Assembly: GCA_027452165.1 (NCBI GenBank)
Contig: DAIDGX010000023.1
Coordinates: 186,001 to 250,000 of the forward strand
Origin: Vulcanimicrobiota bacterium
GTDB lineage: Bacteria; Vulcanimicrobiota; Vulcanimicrobiia; Vulcanimicrobiales; Vulcanimicrobiaceae
Direction of reading: 5' to 3'
DNA: 64,000 nt
In this document: positions 26,371 through 35,316 of the stretch, one piece after another
How positions within the stretch are numbered: position 1 is the stretch's first letter
How the letters are laid out: each line of letters opens with the position of its first letter
The notes under the pieces: generated by a model
Seen by the model: only the letters and a program-made list of their open reading frames with translations
Database searches by the model: none
Told to the model about the DNA's origin: nothing
Position numbers and translations under genes: made by a program

Positions 26371-27389
26371 TGAACTACAAGGACTACTACGCGATCCTGG
26401 GTGTGCCGAAAACCGCCGCCGAAAAAGACATCAAATCGGCGTACCGGAAGCTCGCGCGCAAGTGGCATCCCGATGCCAACCTAGAGAACGCCAAGGACGC
26501 CGAAGAGCGCTTCAAAGAAATCTCCGAGGCCTACGAGGTGCTTGGCGACCCCGAGAAGCGTAAAAAGTACGACATGCTCGGATCCGATTGGCAACGCGCC
26601 GCGCGTCAAGCCGAACAGCAGCGCCAGTATCGCACGCGATACGGAGAGCACGACTTTTCGTTCGACTTCGGCAATGCAGGCGCAGGTGCGGGCGGTCCCA
26701 CGGGCTTCTCGGACTTCTTCGACATGTTCTTCTCCGGCATCGGACGGCGCCAGACCGCGCAGCAACCCGGCTTTCCGCAGCGGGGGCAAGATTTGGAAAC
26801 GACGATCGAACTCTCGCTGCGCGATGTGTACGACGGCGGCAAGAAGGCTGTCTCGCTTCAGGTCGAGGACCTCTGTCAGCGTTGTCGCGGAACCGGCACC
26901 GACAACGGACGGCTCTGTACGCAGTGTGGCGGTACGGGACGCGTGCTGGTTACGAAAAAGTTCGAGGTCTCGATTCCCAAGGGGATCGGTGACGGCCAGC
27001 GCATTCGCCTAGCCGCGCAGGGCGGCGCGGGCGTGCACGGAGGACCGAACGGCGATCTCTACCTGATCGTCAAACTCCTCGACGATGCCACCTACAAGCG
27101 CAAAGGCGACGATCTCTACGTAGATCTTCCCGTGAGCATGTACGACCTGGTTCTCGGCGGAGAGGTGAAGGTGCCGACGATGGGCGGTCAGGTTGCGATG
27201 ACGATTCCGGAAAGCACGCAGAACAATCGTCTTTTGCGCCTGAGCGGCAAAGGGATGCCGAAGGTCAAGGGCGGCGGCGCCGGCGACCAGTACGTGCGCC
27301 TGATCGGTCAACTGCCGCAAACGCTCAACGACAAGGAGCGCAAGCTCTTCAAAGAGCTCGCCGCCATTCGTAACGGCAAAAAGAGCTGA
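26370..27389 (+). CDS. dnaJ: DnaJ-family co-chaperone with half-size zinc region
   Basis: 339 residues. The J domain (1-70) has HPD at 33-35. A Gly/Phe-containing linker follows (DFGNAGAGAG). The zinc region has only two CXXCXGXG motifs, CQRCRGTG at 169 and CTQCGGTG at 183, whereas canonical DnaJ has four. Two C-terminal substrate-binding beta domains follow, with GDLYLIVKL and a final LFKELAAIRN helix. It stimulates DnaK ATPase and presents clients. It begins on the last base of the grpE stop. With one predicted zinc site it lies between type I DnaJ and the CbpA type. Confidence 0.9.
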   Translation: MNYKDYYAILGVPKTAAEKDIKSAYRKLARKWHPDANLENAKDAEERFKEISEAYEVLGDPEKRKKYDMLGSDWQRAARQAEQQRQYRTRYGEHDFSFDFGNAGAGAGGPTGFSDFFDMFFSGIGRRQTAQQPGFPQRGQDLETTIELSLRDVYDGGKKAVSLQVEDLCQRCRGTGTDNGRLCTQCGGTGRVLVTKKFEVSIPKGIGDGQRIRLAAQGGAGVHGGPNGDLYLIVKLLDDATYKRKGDDLYVDLPVSMYDLVLGGEVKVPTMGGQVAMTIPESTQNNRLLRLSGKGMPKVKGGGAGDQYVRLIGQLPQTLNDKERKLFKELAAIRNGKKS

Positions 27390-27459
27390 CCGCGCGGGCT
27401 GCCGCAACGAATCGTCACCGCGACCGGGTTGTGCTCCTCGTGCGTAGGAAGAACCCTCT

Positions 27460-29271
27460 ATGATGTCCGGGCATGGGCTGATGTGGTCGAACATGTATCG
27501 ATCCGACAAGCCCCACGTTCGCAAACGTGTCGAGTGGCGACGTATCGGCCGCCTCTTTGCCCCGTATTGGCGCCAGCAGGCGTTCGTCATCGCGTCCATC
27601 CTCGCAAGCGCCGTGCTCGGGCTGATTCCCGGCTTCATGACGGCGCGCATCATCGACGTCGCGATTCCCAAACGCAGCTTTCACGAACTCGTCGTGGACG
27701 TGGCGATCGTCCTCGCAACCGCGATCCTATCGATGGCGTTCGGCGTCTTGCAGGGTTGGTTCAACTCGCTCGTCGGCGAAGGGATCATGCGCGACATCCG
27801 CACGAACCTCGTCGGCCACCTGCACAAGATGCCGCTTGCATTCTTCACCGGAACAAAAACCGGCGAAATCATGAACCGCGTCTCAAACGACGTAGACAAC
27901 GTCGACAACGTGGTCACCGGCACGCTTACGACCATCATCACGAACGTCGTGATGATCCTCACGACGCTCATCGCGATGTTCGTGTGGAACTGGCGGCTCG
28001 CCCTCATCTCGCTCGTCGTGGTCCCGTTCATGGTATTGCCGCTCGGCCCGGTCGGCCGGCGCATGTACGACATTCGCAAACGTACGCGCGAGCAACGCGA
28101 CACGATCGAGTCGATCACTCAAGAAACGCTGTCGATCTCCGGGATCACGCTTATCAAATCGTTCGCGCGCGAAGCCTTCGAGCGCTCGCGCTTTTACGAC
28201 GTCGGAACCAAGCTCATGAAGCTCGAGATTCGCCTCGCAATGGTGGGGCGCTGGTTTCTCGCGTCGGTCACCGCGATGGTGATTGTCGGACCCGCGATCG
28301 TATGGCTCGGGGGCGGCTGGCTTGCGATCCAGGGGGCGCTCGACGTCGGCGTCATCGTCGCGTTCATCGGTTACATTCAGGGGCGTCTCTACGGCCCAGC
28401 CGCGGCGCTCGTCGGCATCCAAGTGCAAATCGTGAGCGCGCTCGCGGTCTTCGAACGCATCTTCGAATACCTCGACATGCCGACCGAGCAGTACGATCCG
28501 CCCGACGCGATCGTCCTCACGCAGCTTCGCGGCGACGTGCGGTTCGACCGCGTCACCTTCGGCTACGACGCCCATCGCACCGTGCTCCACGACGTTTCAT
28601 TCCATATCGAGCCGGGACAAGTGGCCGCTTTCGTCGGCGCCTCCGGCGCGGGAAAATCGACCATCACGCAACTCGTCCCGCGCTTCTACGATCCGCGCGA
28701 AGGCGCGGTGCTGATCGACGGCCACGACGTGCGCGCGGTTACGCTCGAATCGCTACGGCGCGACATCGGCATCGTCACGCAAGAGACCTATCTATTTCAT
28801 GACACGATCGCATCGAATCTGCGGTACGCGAAACCCGATGCGACCGATGCGGAATTGATCGCGGCCGCGCGAGCCGCCAACATCCACGAGTTCATCGCCT
28901 CGCTCTCCGAAGGGTACTCAACCGTCGTCGGCGAGCGCGGCCACAAGCTCTCCGGCGGCGAACGCCAGCGCCTGGCGATCGCCCGCGTGTTGCTCAAGAA
29001 CCCACGGATCCTGATCTTGGACGAGGCGACGAGCGCGCTCGACTCGCACAACGAGACGGCGATCCAGGAAGCGCTCGATCAGGTCATGCGCGGCCGTACG
29101 AGTCTGGTCATCGCCCATCGCCTCTCCACGATCGTCAACGCCGACGTGATCTTCGTCATGGCCGACGGTCGGATCGTCGAGTACGGCGCCCATACGGAGT
29201 TGCTTGCCCGCAACGGAGCCTATGCGAATCTCTATCGCACCCAGTTCCGGGAACGCAGCCTCTCTTCGTAA
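27460..29271 (+). CDS. ABC exporter, fused permease and ATPase (MsbA/LmrA type)
   Basis: 603 residues. Six transmembrane helices occupy about 35-330, including QQAFVIASILASAVLGLIPG, and the ATPase domain runs from about 360. Walker A GASGAGKST near 393, signature LSGGERQR, Walker B ILILDEATSALD and the H-loop in IAHRLST are intact, so it can form a homodimeric exporter of lipids, peptides or drugs. Several start codons cluster at 27460, 27463, 27481 and 27493; the first is used. It lies 70 bases after dnaJ and 14 bases before the next ABC gene. Confidence 0.92.
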   Translation: MMSGHGLMWSNMYRSDKPHVRKRVEWRRIGRLFAPYWRQQAFVIASILASAVLGLIPGFMTARIIDVAIPKRSFHELVVDVAIVLATAILSMAFGVLQGWFNSLVGEGIMRDIRTNLVGHLHKMPLAFFTGTKTGEIMNRVSNDVDNVDNVVTGTLTTIITNVVMILTTLIAMFVWNWRLALISLVVVPFMVLPLGPVGRRMYDIRKRTREQRDTIESITQETLSISGITLIKSFAREAFERSRFYDVGTKLMKLEIRLAMVGRWFLASVTAMVIVGPAIVWLGGGWLAIQGALDVGVIVAFIGYIQGRLYGPAAALVGIQVQIVSALAVFERIFEYLDMPTEQYDPPDAIVLTQLRGDVRFDRVTFGYDAHRTVLHDVSFHIEPGQVAAFVGASGAGKSTITQLVPRFYDPREGAVLIDGHDVRAVTLESLRRDIGIVTQETYLFHDTIASNLRYAKPDATDAELIAAARAANIHEFIASLSEGYSTVVGERGHKLSGGERQRLAIARVLLKNPRILILDEATSALDSHNETAIQEALDQVMRGRTSLVIAHRLSTIVNADVIFVMADGRIVEYGAHTELLARNGAYANLYRTQFRERSLSS

Positions 29272-29285
29272 AACTTCCCGAGCGT

Positions 29286-29981
29286 ATGCTCACCGTACGC
29301 AACCTCACCAAACGCTTTCGCTCGACCCCCGCGGTCGACGATCTCTCGTTGACGGCGGCTCCGGGTGAAATCGTGGCGTTGCTCGGCCCAAACGGCGCGG
29401 GGAAATCGACCACCTTTCTTTGCCTTGCCGGCCTGTTGCGACCCGACGCCGGCACGATCGCGTGGAACGACGCGGTGCTCGGCGCGCGCCGCGGACGCAG
29501 CATCGCGCTCATCCCCGAGACGCCCGAGGTCTATCCCAACCTCACCGTCTGGGAACACCTCGCCTTCGTTGCCGGAAGCTGCCGCCTTGCACCCACGTGG
29601 ACGCAACGGGCGAACGAACTGTTGGAACGACTGCGACTCACCGATTCGCGCGATGCGCTCGGCCTCTCGCTCTCGAAGGGCATGAAGCAAAAGACGCTGA
29701 TCGTGGCCACCCTTCTCGTCGATGCGCCCGTTTTTCTCTTCGACGAACCGATGATCGGGCTCGATCCGGCCGGTCAGCGCGAACTGCGCGAACTCGTCGC
29801 CGAGTTACGCAGCGCGGGGAAAGCGGTGCTCGTAAGCACGCACATGCTCGACTCCGCACGGACGATGGCGGATCGTGCGATCGTCATGAAGGCCGGACGC
29901 GAAATCTTCAGCGGGCCGCTTTCCACCCTCGATGGGGGCAACGACGATCTCGAGGGCGCCTTCCTGCGGATCACCGCATGA
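29286..29981 (+). CDS. ABC transporter ATP-binding protein
   Basis: 231 residues from ATG 29286. Walker A GPNGAGKST (about 36-44), Walker B VFLFDEPMIGLDP, H-loop VSTHML; the signature is LSLSKGMKQK, the variant seen in ABC-2-type and CcmA-like systems rather than LSGGQ. Its partner is the membrane protein encoded by the following gene, which it overlaps by four bases (ATGA). Likely an exporter module; substrate unknown. Confidence 0.9.
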   Translation: MLTVRNLTKRFRSTPAVDDLSLTAAPGEIVALLGPNGAGKSTTFLCLAGLLRPDAGTIAWNDAVLGARRGRSIALIPETPEVYPNLTVWEHLAFVAGSCRLAPTWTQRANELLERLRLTDSRDALGLSLSKGMKQKTLIVATLLVDAPVFLFDEPMIGLDPAGQRELRELVAELRSAGKAVLVSTHMLDSARTMADRAIVMKAGREIFSGPLSTLDGGNDDLEGAFLRITA

Positions 29982-31459
29982 ACGCTGCGTCATCCTTGCT
30001 CCGCCTCGACTGGTGGCGCACGCGCAATTCGCTGCGCGAGATCGTTCGCAAACCCTCGCGCGCCCTCATGTGGCTATTCTTTCTGCTTTGGCTCGCGTCA
30101 CTCGTCTTCATGCGATCGGCGCACGGCGCCGCGATCTTCCACGTGCGCGGAGGCACCGCGACGATCGCTGGGGCGATCGCGCTCGTGGTGCTCGGCATCA
30201 ACGTGGTGACCGCGGGAGGCACACAGCTTGCCACGCAACTCGATCTCGTGATGCTCGAGCGCAGCGCGATAGCCGAAGGCACGATCCTCGCGTGGTTATC
30301 CCTCCGCGCCTTCTTCACGCGGTCGTTTCGGGGCTTCTTCGTGCTCGCAGCGCTTGCAATCGCACATACGCGCTCGAATGCATTCGATGCGGCCCTTGCG
30401 CTGATCGCTCTCGCAACGCTCGTGCATTTCGTCTCCGTTCCCGCGATGCTCGTACGCATGCGCGCACCGCTCATCACCACGCTCGCGGGCGGCACCCTAG
30501 CGATCGTGGGACTCGGCGTCGGCATCGTCGGATGGCTCGCACCCGCGCGCGATCCGGGAATCGCGACGATCGTCACCGCGCTTTGGGACGGGTCACCCAT
30601 CGCGCTCGGCGTAACCTTCGGGCTCGCGTTGTTCTGTTGGATATGCGCCTTCGGCGCGCGCGACATCTTTGCCGACCTATACGAGCGCGCGCGTAAGGGC
30701 GCCACGCTACGCGAACGCCTTCGCGCGCGACGGCAAGCGGGTCACGCAGGCGCCGTCACGGTCTCTGCGGCCACGACGCCACCCGGAGCGGCTTCGCTGC
30801 TGTGGAAGCGCCTGATCTTTCTACGCCGCAAGAACGGGCCGCAACTCGCCGCCGGCGGCCTCGCGGCCGGCCTCGCCATCGGCATCGCTGCTGGAATACT
30901 CTCGTTTCGGCGGCCGGATGCCGCAAGCGCCATCCTGATTGCCATTCCGATTGCGGTCGCGAGCGTTTCGTTCTTCACGTCGGCAGCACTGGGCGACGAT
31001 CTCTCGCGACCGATCTGGTGGATGGGTGACGGATCGCTCGTCTCCAAGCTTGCATGGGATGCGCTCGGCAGCGTCCTCCCGTATCAACTGGTCGCGCTCG
31101 TCGCGCTGGTCACCGCTGCGGCGATCGAGCGCAACACCATGCTGCTGCTCGCGGGGGGCCTCGCATCCGTAGCGGTACCGCTAGCGCTTCGAACGATCGG
31201 CACCTTCGCCTACACGATCGCACCATCGCCGGTCGATCAACGCGGCCCGGCAATGGTGCTCCGGCTGCTGCTCTTCTACGCCGCGATCATCCTTTGCGTG
31301 GTCGCCGCCACTGCGACCACATTTCTTCTCCACAGCTTCACCGCCGGCCTGATTGCGGCTGCAGCCGTGTTGCTCGCACTCGCCGTCATAGCCCTCGCGT
31401 TTGCCGCGCGCCGCATCGAAGGGCGTGGCATCGAGCTCGCGCGCGCTGAAGGGACGTAG
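29978..31459 (+). CDS. polytopic ABC-2-like membrane protein
   Basis: 493 residues from ATG 29978, overlapping the ATPase gene by 4 bases. About twelve hydrophobic segments in two similar halves, separated by a basic cytoplasmic loop around 225-260 (YERARKGATLRERLRARRQ). The first ~40 residues, WWRTRNSLREIVRKPSRA, resemble the amphipathic N-terminus of ABC-2 exporters such as YybG-like proteins. No enzymatic motif is seen. It is evidently the permease for the preceding ATPase. An upstream frame extension to 29420 is shadow coding inside the ATPase gene. Confidence 0.75.
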   Translation: MNAASSLLRLDWWRTRNSLREIVRKPSRALMWLFFLLWLASLVFMRSAHGAAIFHVRGGTATIAGAIALVVLGINVVTAGGTQLATQLDLVMLERSAIAEGTILAWLSLRAFFTRSFRGFFVLAALAIAHTRSNAFDAALALIALATLVHFVSVPAMLVRMRAPLITTLAGGTLAIVGLGVGIVGWLAPARDPGIATIVTALWDGSPIALGVTFGLALFCWICAFGARDIFADLYERARKGATLRERLRARRQAGHAGAVTVSAATTPPGAASLLWKRLIFLRRKNGPQLAAGGLAAGLAIGIAAGILSFRRPDAASAILIAIPIAVASVSFFTSAALGDDLSRPIWWMGDGSLVSKLAWDALGSVLPYQLVALVALVTAAAIERNTMLLLAGGLASVAVPLALRTIGTFAYTIAPSPVDQRGPAMVLRLLLFYAAIILCVVAATATTFLLHSFTAGLIAAAAVLLALAVIALAFAARRIEGRGIELARAEGT

Positions 31460-31460
31460 C

Positions 31461-32132
31461 TTACGCGACGCCCGCCGGAATCTTCATCTCCGCGGGCGGT
31501 TGCGGAACGTGAAGTTTCGGCCCGGTCGCGACCTGTACGTCGTCAACGCTCACGCCCGGCGCAACCTCGCGCAGCACCATGCCGCCTGGCGTCACGTCGA
31601 TCGTCGCGAGATCGGTGATGATGCGCTGCACCACACCTCGCCCGGTAAGCGGCAGCGTGCACGCGGGTACGATCTTGTGCTCGTTCCCTTTCGCGACGTG
31701 CTCCATCATCACGATGACGCGTTTGGCGCCATGCACCAAATCCATCGCACCGCCCATGCCCTTGACCATCTTGCCCGGAATCATCCAGTTCGCCAAGTCG
31801 CCCGATTCGGAGACTTGCATCGCACCGAGGACGGCGAGATCGATGTGCCCGCCACGAATCATGCCAAACGAGAGCGCCGAGTCGAAAAACGACGCCCCCG
31901 GAAGCACCGTCACGGTCTCCTTGCCGGCGTTGATCAGATCGGGATTCTCTTCGCCTTCGTAGGGATACGGGCCCATGCCGAGGATCCCGTTCTCGCTCTG
32001 CAGCGTAACGGTGACGTTCGTGGGAACGTAGTTCGGGATCAGCGTCGGCAGACCGATGCCAAGATTGACGTACTGGCCGTCGCGGAGTTCTTGTGCGACG
32101 CGCGCGGCAAGTTGCGTTCGAGTGAGAGCCAC
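31461..32132 (-). CDS. scoB: 3-oxoacid CoA-transferase subunit B
   Basis: 223 residues. The N-terminal [18 protein letters not shown] and the catalytic glutamate in [10 protein letters not shown] are the family-I CoA-transferase B signatures. With subunit A, six bases upstream, it should move CoA from succinyl-CoA or acetyl-CoA to acetoacetate or another 3-oxo or short-chain acid. The divergent acyl-CoA dehydrogenase supports fatty-acid or ketone-body use. Atypical substrates such as butyrate cannot be excluded. It ends two bases from the convergent ABC membrane protein gene. Confidence 0.88.
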   Translation of the reverse strand: MALTRTQLAARVAQELRDGQYVNLGIGLPTLIPNYVPTNVTVTLQSENGILGMGPYPYEGEENPDLINAGKETVTVLPGASFFDSALSFGMIRGGHIDLAVLGAMQVSESGDLANWMIPGKMVKGMGGAMDLVHGAKRVIVMMEHVAKGNEHKIVPACTLPLTGRGVVQRIITDLATIDVTPGGMVLREVAPGVSVDDVQVATGPKLHVPQPPAEMKIPAGVA

Positions 32133-32138
32133 TGCTAT

Positions 32139-32909
32139 CTACCCCTTCGATCCTGAGTTCGTAGAAGGACGCGTCGTGACGCGCTCGATGCGTTTGCCCG
32201 CGCTTCCCACCTTGACGATACGCTGCACGAAGATTCCCGGCAGGTGCACCGCTTCGGGATCGATCGCGCCGGGTTCGACCAATTCCTCGACCTCGGCGAT
32301 CGTAATCTTCCCGGCCATCGCGCAGAGCGGGTTGAAGTTGCGCGTCGCCTTGTGAAAGATCAAGTTTCCGGCGGTATCCGCAACCGATGCACGCACGAGT
32401 GCGAAATCGCAGACGATGCCCTCTTCGAGCACGTAGTCACGTCCGCCGAAGCTACGCGTTTCTTTTTTCGGCGACGCCGTCGCGACGCTGCGATCGGGAT
32501 TGTGCTTCCACGGCAAGCCGCCGTCGGCGACGAGCGTACCGACGCCGGCAGGGGTATAGAATGCCGGAATGCCGCAGCCACCGGCGCGCAGGCGTTCCGC
32601 AAGCGTCCCCTGTGGAACGAGCTCCACCTCGAGTTCGCCGCTCAGATACTGACGTTCGAATTCTTTGTTTTCGCCCACGTACGAGCCGGTCGTGCGCCGA
32701 ATGCGCTTGTGATCCAGGAGCACGCCGAGCCCCCACCCGTCCACGCCGCAGTTGTTCGAGACGGTAACGAGCTCGCTCGCACCCTGTTCGAGGAGCGCTT
32801 GGATCAGGTTGTGCGGGATACCGTTGAGCCCGAAGCCACCGACGGCGAGCGACGCTCCGCTCGGAATGTCGGCAACGGCTTCGGCACAGGTCGCGAAGAC
32901 TTTGTTCAT
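32139..32909 (-). CDS. scoA: 3-oxoacid CoA-transferase subunit A
   Basis: 256 residues from ATG 32909. The signature [17 protein letters not shown] matches the GxGGF CoA-transferase A pattern, and [15 protein letters not shown] with [13 protein letters not shown] are the usual core segments. It pairs with subunit B encoded downstream. The C-terminus is slightly extended and basic. It is divergent from the acyl-CoA dehydrogenase gene across 95 bases, where both promoters must lie. Confidence 0.9.
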   Translation of the reverse strand: MNKVFATCAEAVADIPSGASLAVGGFGLNGIPHNLIQALLEQGASELVTVSNNCGVDGWGLGVLLDHKRIRRTTGSYVGENKEFERQYLSGELEVELVPQGTLAERLRAGGCGIPAFYTPAGVGTLVADGGLPWKHNPDRSVATASPKKETRSFGGRDYVLEEGIVCDFALVRASVADTAGNLIFHKATRNFNPLCAMAGKITIAEVEELVEPGAIDPEAVHLPGIFVQRIVKVGSAGKRIERVTTRPSTNSGSKG

Positions 32910-33004
32910 GCCACCTCTCTATGCGCCGACGGACGGAACGGCTCCCTCCCGCGTGGAAGTACGAACATCCCCTAAAACCTCGCTCCCAGTAGGTGATCAG
33001 ATCT

Positions 33005-34171
33005 ATGAGTATCGCACCGCCGCGCGCGCACGAATCCGATGAAGAGGCCATGATCCTCGACATGGTGCGCGAGTTAGTTGCGGAAAAAGTCGCACCGCGC
33101 GCCGCCGACATCGACGAGTCGGGCGAATTCCCGTACGACATCAAAGAGCTCTTCGCGCAGAACGACCTGATGGGCATTCCGATTCCGACGGAGTACGGCG
33201 GACTCGGCGGCACGTTTGTAACCTACGTCAAAGTCGTCGAAGAGATCGCGAAGGCGTGCGCATCGAGCTCGCTGATCGTCGCCGTGCAAGAGCTCGGCAT
33301 GTTGCCGATCTTGATCGGCGGCAGCGACGAGCAAAAGAAACGCTTCCTCCCCGACATTGCGACCGGCAAGAAGATTGCCGCCTACGCGCTGACCGAGGTA
33401 TCGAGCGGCTCCGACGCGCTCGGTTCGATGAAGACGCGCGCCGAACGCAAGGGCGACGACTACGTGCTCACCGGACAGAAAATTTGGATCACCAACGGCA
33501 GCGTCGCCGACATCGTCTGCGTCTTCGCCGTGACCGATCCGAGCGCGGGTTCGCGCGGTGTCAGCGCCTTCGTCGTCGAGAAGGGCGCGCCAGGATTCAG
33601 CGTTGGCAAAAAAGAGAAAAAGATGGGCATCAAGGGCTCGCCCACGGTCGAGCTGATCTTCGACAACTGCGTCGTCCCGGCGGCCAATCGATTGGGCGAG
33701 GAAGGCGAAGGTTTCAAGATCGCGATGAAGGTGCTCGACAAATCGCGCCCCGGTATCGCGGCGCAGGCGCTCGGCATCGCGGCGGGAGCGCTTGACTACG
33801 CCACGCAGTATGCCAAGGACCGCGTCGCCTTCGGCAAGCCCATCGGGCAACACCAAGGCGTCGGCTTCATGCTTGCTGACATGAAGACCGAGGTCGAAGC
33901 TGCGCGCCTGCTGCTCTACGAAGCGGCTCGCAAGTGCGACGAGGGCGCACCCGATGTCTCGCTCTGGGCCTCGATGGCGAAGCTTAAATGCGGCGACGTC
34001 GCGATGGCGGTCTCGACCGATGCCGTGCAGGTGCTCGGCGGCTTTGGGTACTCGGCGGAGTACCCCGTCGAGCGCATGATGCGCGACGCCAAGATCACCC
34101 AAATCTACGAAGGCACCCAGCAGATCCAGCGCCTCGTGATCTCTCGCGCGATCGTCGGCAAGGGGAAATAA
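33005..34171 (+). CDS. acyl-CoA dehydrogenase
   Basis: 388 residues from ATG 33005; a GTG at 32993 would add four. The fold is complete: N-terminal helical domain, beta domain with AYALTEVSSGSDA and KIWITNG, and C-terminal helices with DRVAFGKPIG. The catalytic glutamate is in QIYEGTQQIQ. It is FAD-dependent and oxidises short- or medium-chain acyl-CoA (butyryl-CoA dehydrogenase-like), passing electrons to ETF. Its pairing with the divergent CoA-transferase fits degradation of short-chain acids. A terminator follows. Confidence 0.92.
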   Translation: MSIAPPRAHESDEEAMILDMVRELVAEKVAPRAADIDESGEFPYDIKELFAQNDLMGIPIPTEYGGLGGTFVTYVKVVEEIAKACASSSLIVAVQELGMLPILIGGSDEQKKRFLPDIATGKKIAAYALTEVSSGSDALGSMKTRAERKGDDYVLTGQKIWITNGSVADIVCVFAVTDPSAGSRGVSAFVVEKGAPGFSVGKKEKKMGIKGSPTVELIFDNCVVPAANRLGEEGEGFKIAMKVLDKSRPGIAAQALGIAAGALDYATQYAKDRVAFGKPIGQHQGVGFMLADMKTEVEAARLLLYEAARKCDEGAPDVSLWASMAKLKCGDVAMAVSTDAVQVLGGFGYSAEYPVERMMRDAKITQIYEGTQQIQRLVISRAIVGKGK

Positions 34172-34194
34172 CCCCCACCTCCCCGCCTTAACCC

Positions 34195-34231
34195 AATCAT
34201 GGCCTTCCCGCAAGGGAGGGCCATGATTTTT
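34195..34231 (+). terminator. intrinsic terminator after the acyl-CoA dehydrogenase gene
   Basis: A 15-bp stem with one G-T pair (34195-34209 with 34214-34228) closes on GCAA and runs directly into a T5 tract at 34227-34231. Confidence 0.9.
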
Positions 34232-34331
34232 GCGAACGTTTCGCCCCTAGCTTGCGTTCTTCTGAACGTACGCGTAACCGTTTACCCGCATGCCTATCAT
34301 GCGGAGATTTGCTACGAAGGAGGTGTATTTC

Positions 34332-34718
34332 ATGAAAAAGACGCTCGCATCGCTCGTTGCCGCGGCACTCCTGATGGCCGCTCCGGCCATGGCTGCCAAC
34401 GCGACCAAGGGACACCCGGCCGCGAAGACGACCACCAAGGCTGCTGCCAAGACCAAGGCTGCCACCAAGGCCAAGGCTGCAACCAAGTCGACCAAGTCGA
34501 TGAAGTCGATGAAGTCGGCCAAGCCGGCTCCGAAGGCGACCAAGAAGCCGGTCCTTCAAAAGACGGCCGACAAGGTAGCCCCGAAGAAGGCCGCTGCCAA
34601 GAAGCCGGCGGCAAAGAAGGCCGCTGCCAAGAAACCGGCGGCAAAGAAGGCCGCGAAGACTTCGAAGAAGTCGATGAAGTCGGCCAAGCCGGCTCCGAAG
34701 GCAACCAAGAAGCCGTAA
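34332..34718 (+). CDS. exported lysine/alanine-repeat protein (histone H1-like composition)
   Basis: 128 residues from ATG 34332, which has a near-ideal AAGGAGG site; the in-frame upstream ATG at 34290 lacks one. A textbook signal peptide is present (MKKTLASLVAAALLMA, cleavage after PAMA). The mature ~105 residues are almost only Lys, Ala, Pro, Thr and Ser, in units such as KKPAAKKAAA and KSMKSAKPAPKATKKP, the composition of H1-like nucleoid proteins. Export is at odds with a nucleoid role; binding to acidic envelope polymers or extracellular DNA is a guess. It is monocistronic between two terminators. Confidence 0.7.
   Translation: MKKTLASLVAAALLMAAPAMAANATKGHPAAKTTTKAAAKTKAATKAKAATKSTKSMKSMKSAKPAPKATKKPVLQKTADKVAPKKAAAKKPAAKKAAAKKPAAKKAAKTSKKSMKSAKPAPKATKKP
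34503..34715 (+). repeat. 48-bp and 30-bp direct repeats inside the lysine/alanine-rich gene
   Basis: 34503-34550 recurs at 34668-34715 with one mismatch in 48 bases. Between them a 30-base unit is repeated in tandem at 34590-34619 and 34620-34649, also with one mismatch. The near identity at DNA level, including silent positions, points to recent duplication or slippage, so repeat number may vary between strains. Confidence 0.85.
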
Positions 34719-34745
34719 ACCGTCCTTATCTTCTCCCGTACCTAC

Positions 34746-34778
34746 CGGCGCAGTCGCAAGGCTGCGCCGATTTTTTTT
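34746..34778 (+). terminator. intrinsic terminator after the lysine/alanine-rich gene
   Basis: CGGCGCAG at 34746-34753 pairs with CTGCGCCG at 34762-34769 across an eight-base loop, followed by A and a T8 run at 34771-34778. Confidence 0.88.
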
Positions 34779-34797
34779 GCTATCCTCGGAATTACAG

Positions 34798-35313
34798 ATG
34801 GCCGATCCGATGAAACCCGATTTCACCGCCCAGAACCCCATCGTCGATGCGGCGAACCGCATCCGCGCGCAGCGTGAGGTGGCTCGCGCATTGGACGAGC
34901 GGGGCGACGCGCCGTCCCGGCTGCCCGAGGACGCGCACGAGTCGCTCACGCTCTTCGCCGAGCATCTGCAGATGGGTGCCAAGCGCCTCAACGCCATTTT
35001 CGGCGGCAGCGCCATGAAGATCGTGAAGCTCGAACGGCCATTGCGCCTGCGGGTACGCTTCGGCGCCAAGCGCGTGAGCCTCGACCTCGATGACGTTCAC
35101 CAATTGGTCCGCGTGGCGGGGGAAGGACTCGAGGGCGAGTATCAGTTCGACCTTTCGCGCCCGGTGCCGTCGCTGATCAACCTCTCGAAGCTCTCGACCG
35201 AGGCCGGCTACGGAGAGCCGTTGACCCCGTCGTCGCTGCTCAGACTCGTCGCTGCCGACGCCGAGCTTCCGCGACCCGCGCACCTCGATCGCAGCGGCCC
35301 GCTGCAGCTCTAA
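34798..35313 (+). CDS. conserved-looking protein of unknown function
   Basis: 171 residues from ATG 34798; the frame is open back to 34777, but that start lies in the terminator T-run. The N-terminal half is helical and charged (VDAANRIRAQREVARALDE, EHLQMGAKRLNAIF); the middle is beta-rich (LRLRVRFGAKRVSLDLDDV); the end is Leu/Pro-rich. No signal peptide or membrane segment. I recognise no family. A transcript beginning here must start very close to the preceding terminator. It ends four bases from the convergent endonuclease III gene. Confidence 0.6.
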   Translation: MADPMKPDFTAQNPIVDAANRIRAQREVARALDERGDAPSRLPEDAHESLTLFAEHLQMGAKRLNAIFGGSAMKIVKLERPLRLRVRFGAKRVSLDLDDVHQLVRVAGEGLEGEYQFDLSRPVPSLINLSKLSTEAGYGEPLTPSSLLRLVAADAELPRPAHLDRSGPLQL

Positions 35314-35316
35314 GCG

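Noticed and set aside
34490-34720. Regular short repeats that might suggest a CRISPR array
   Set aside because: The repeats are in-frame, code for Lys/Ala units, have no distinct spacers and follow a signal peptide and ribosome site.
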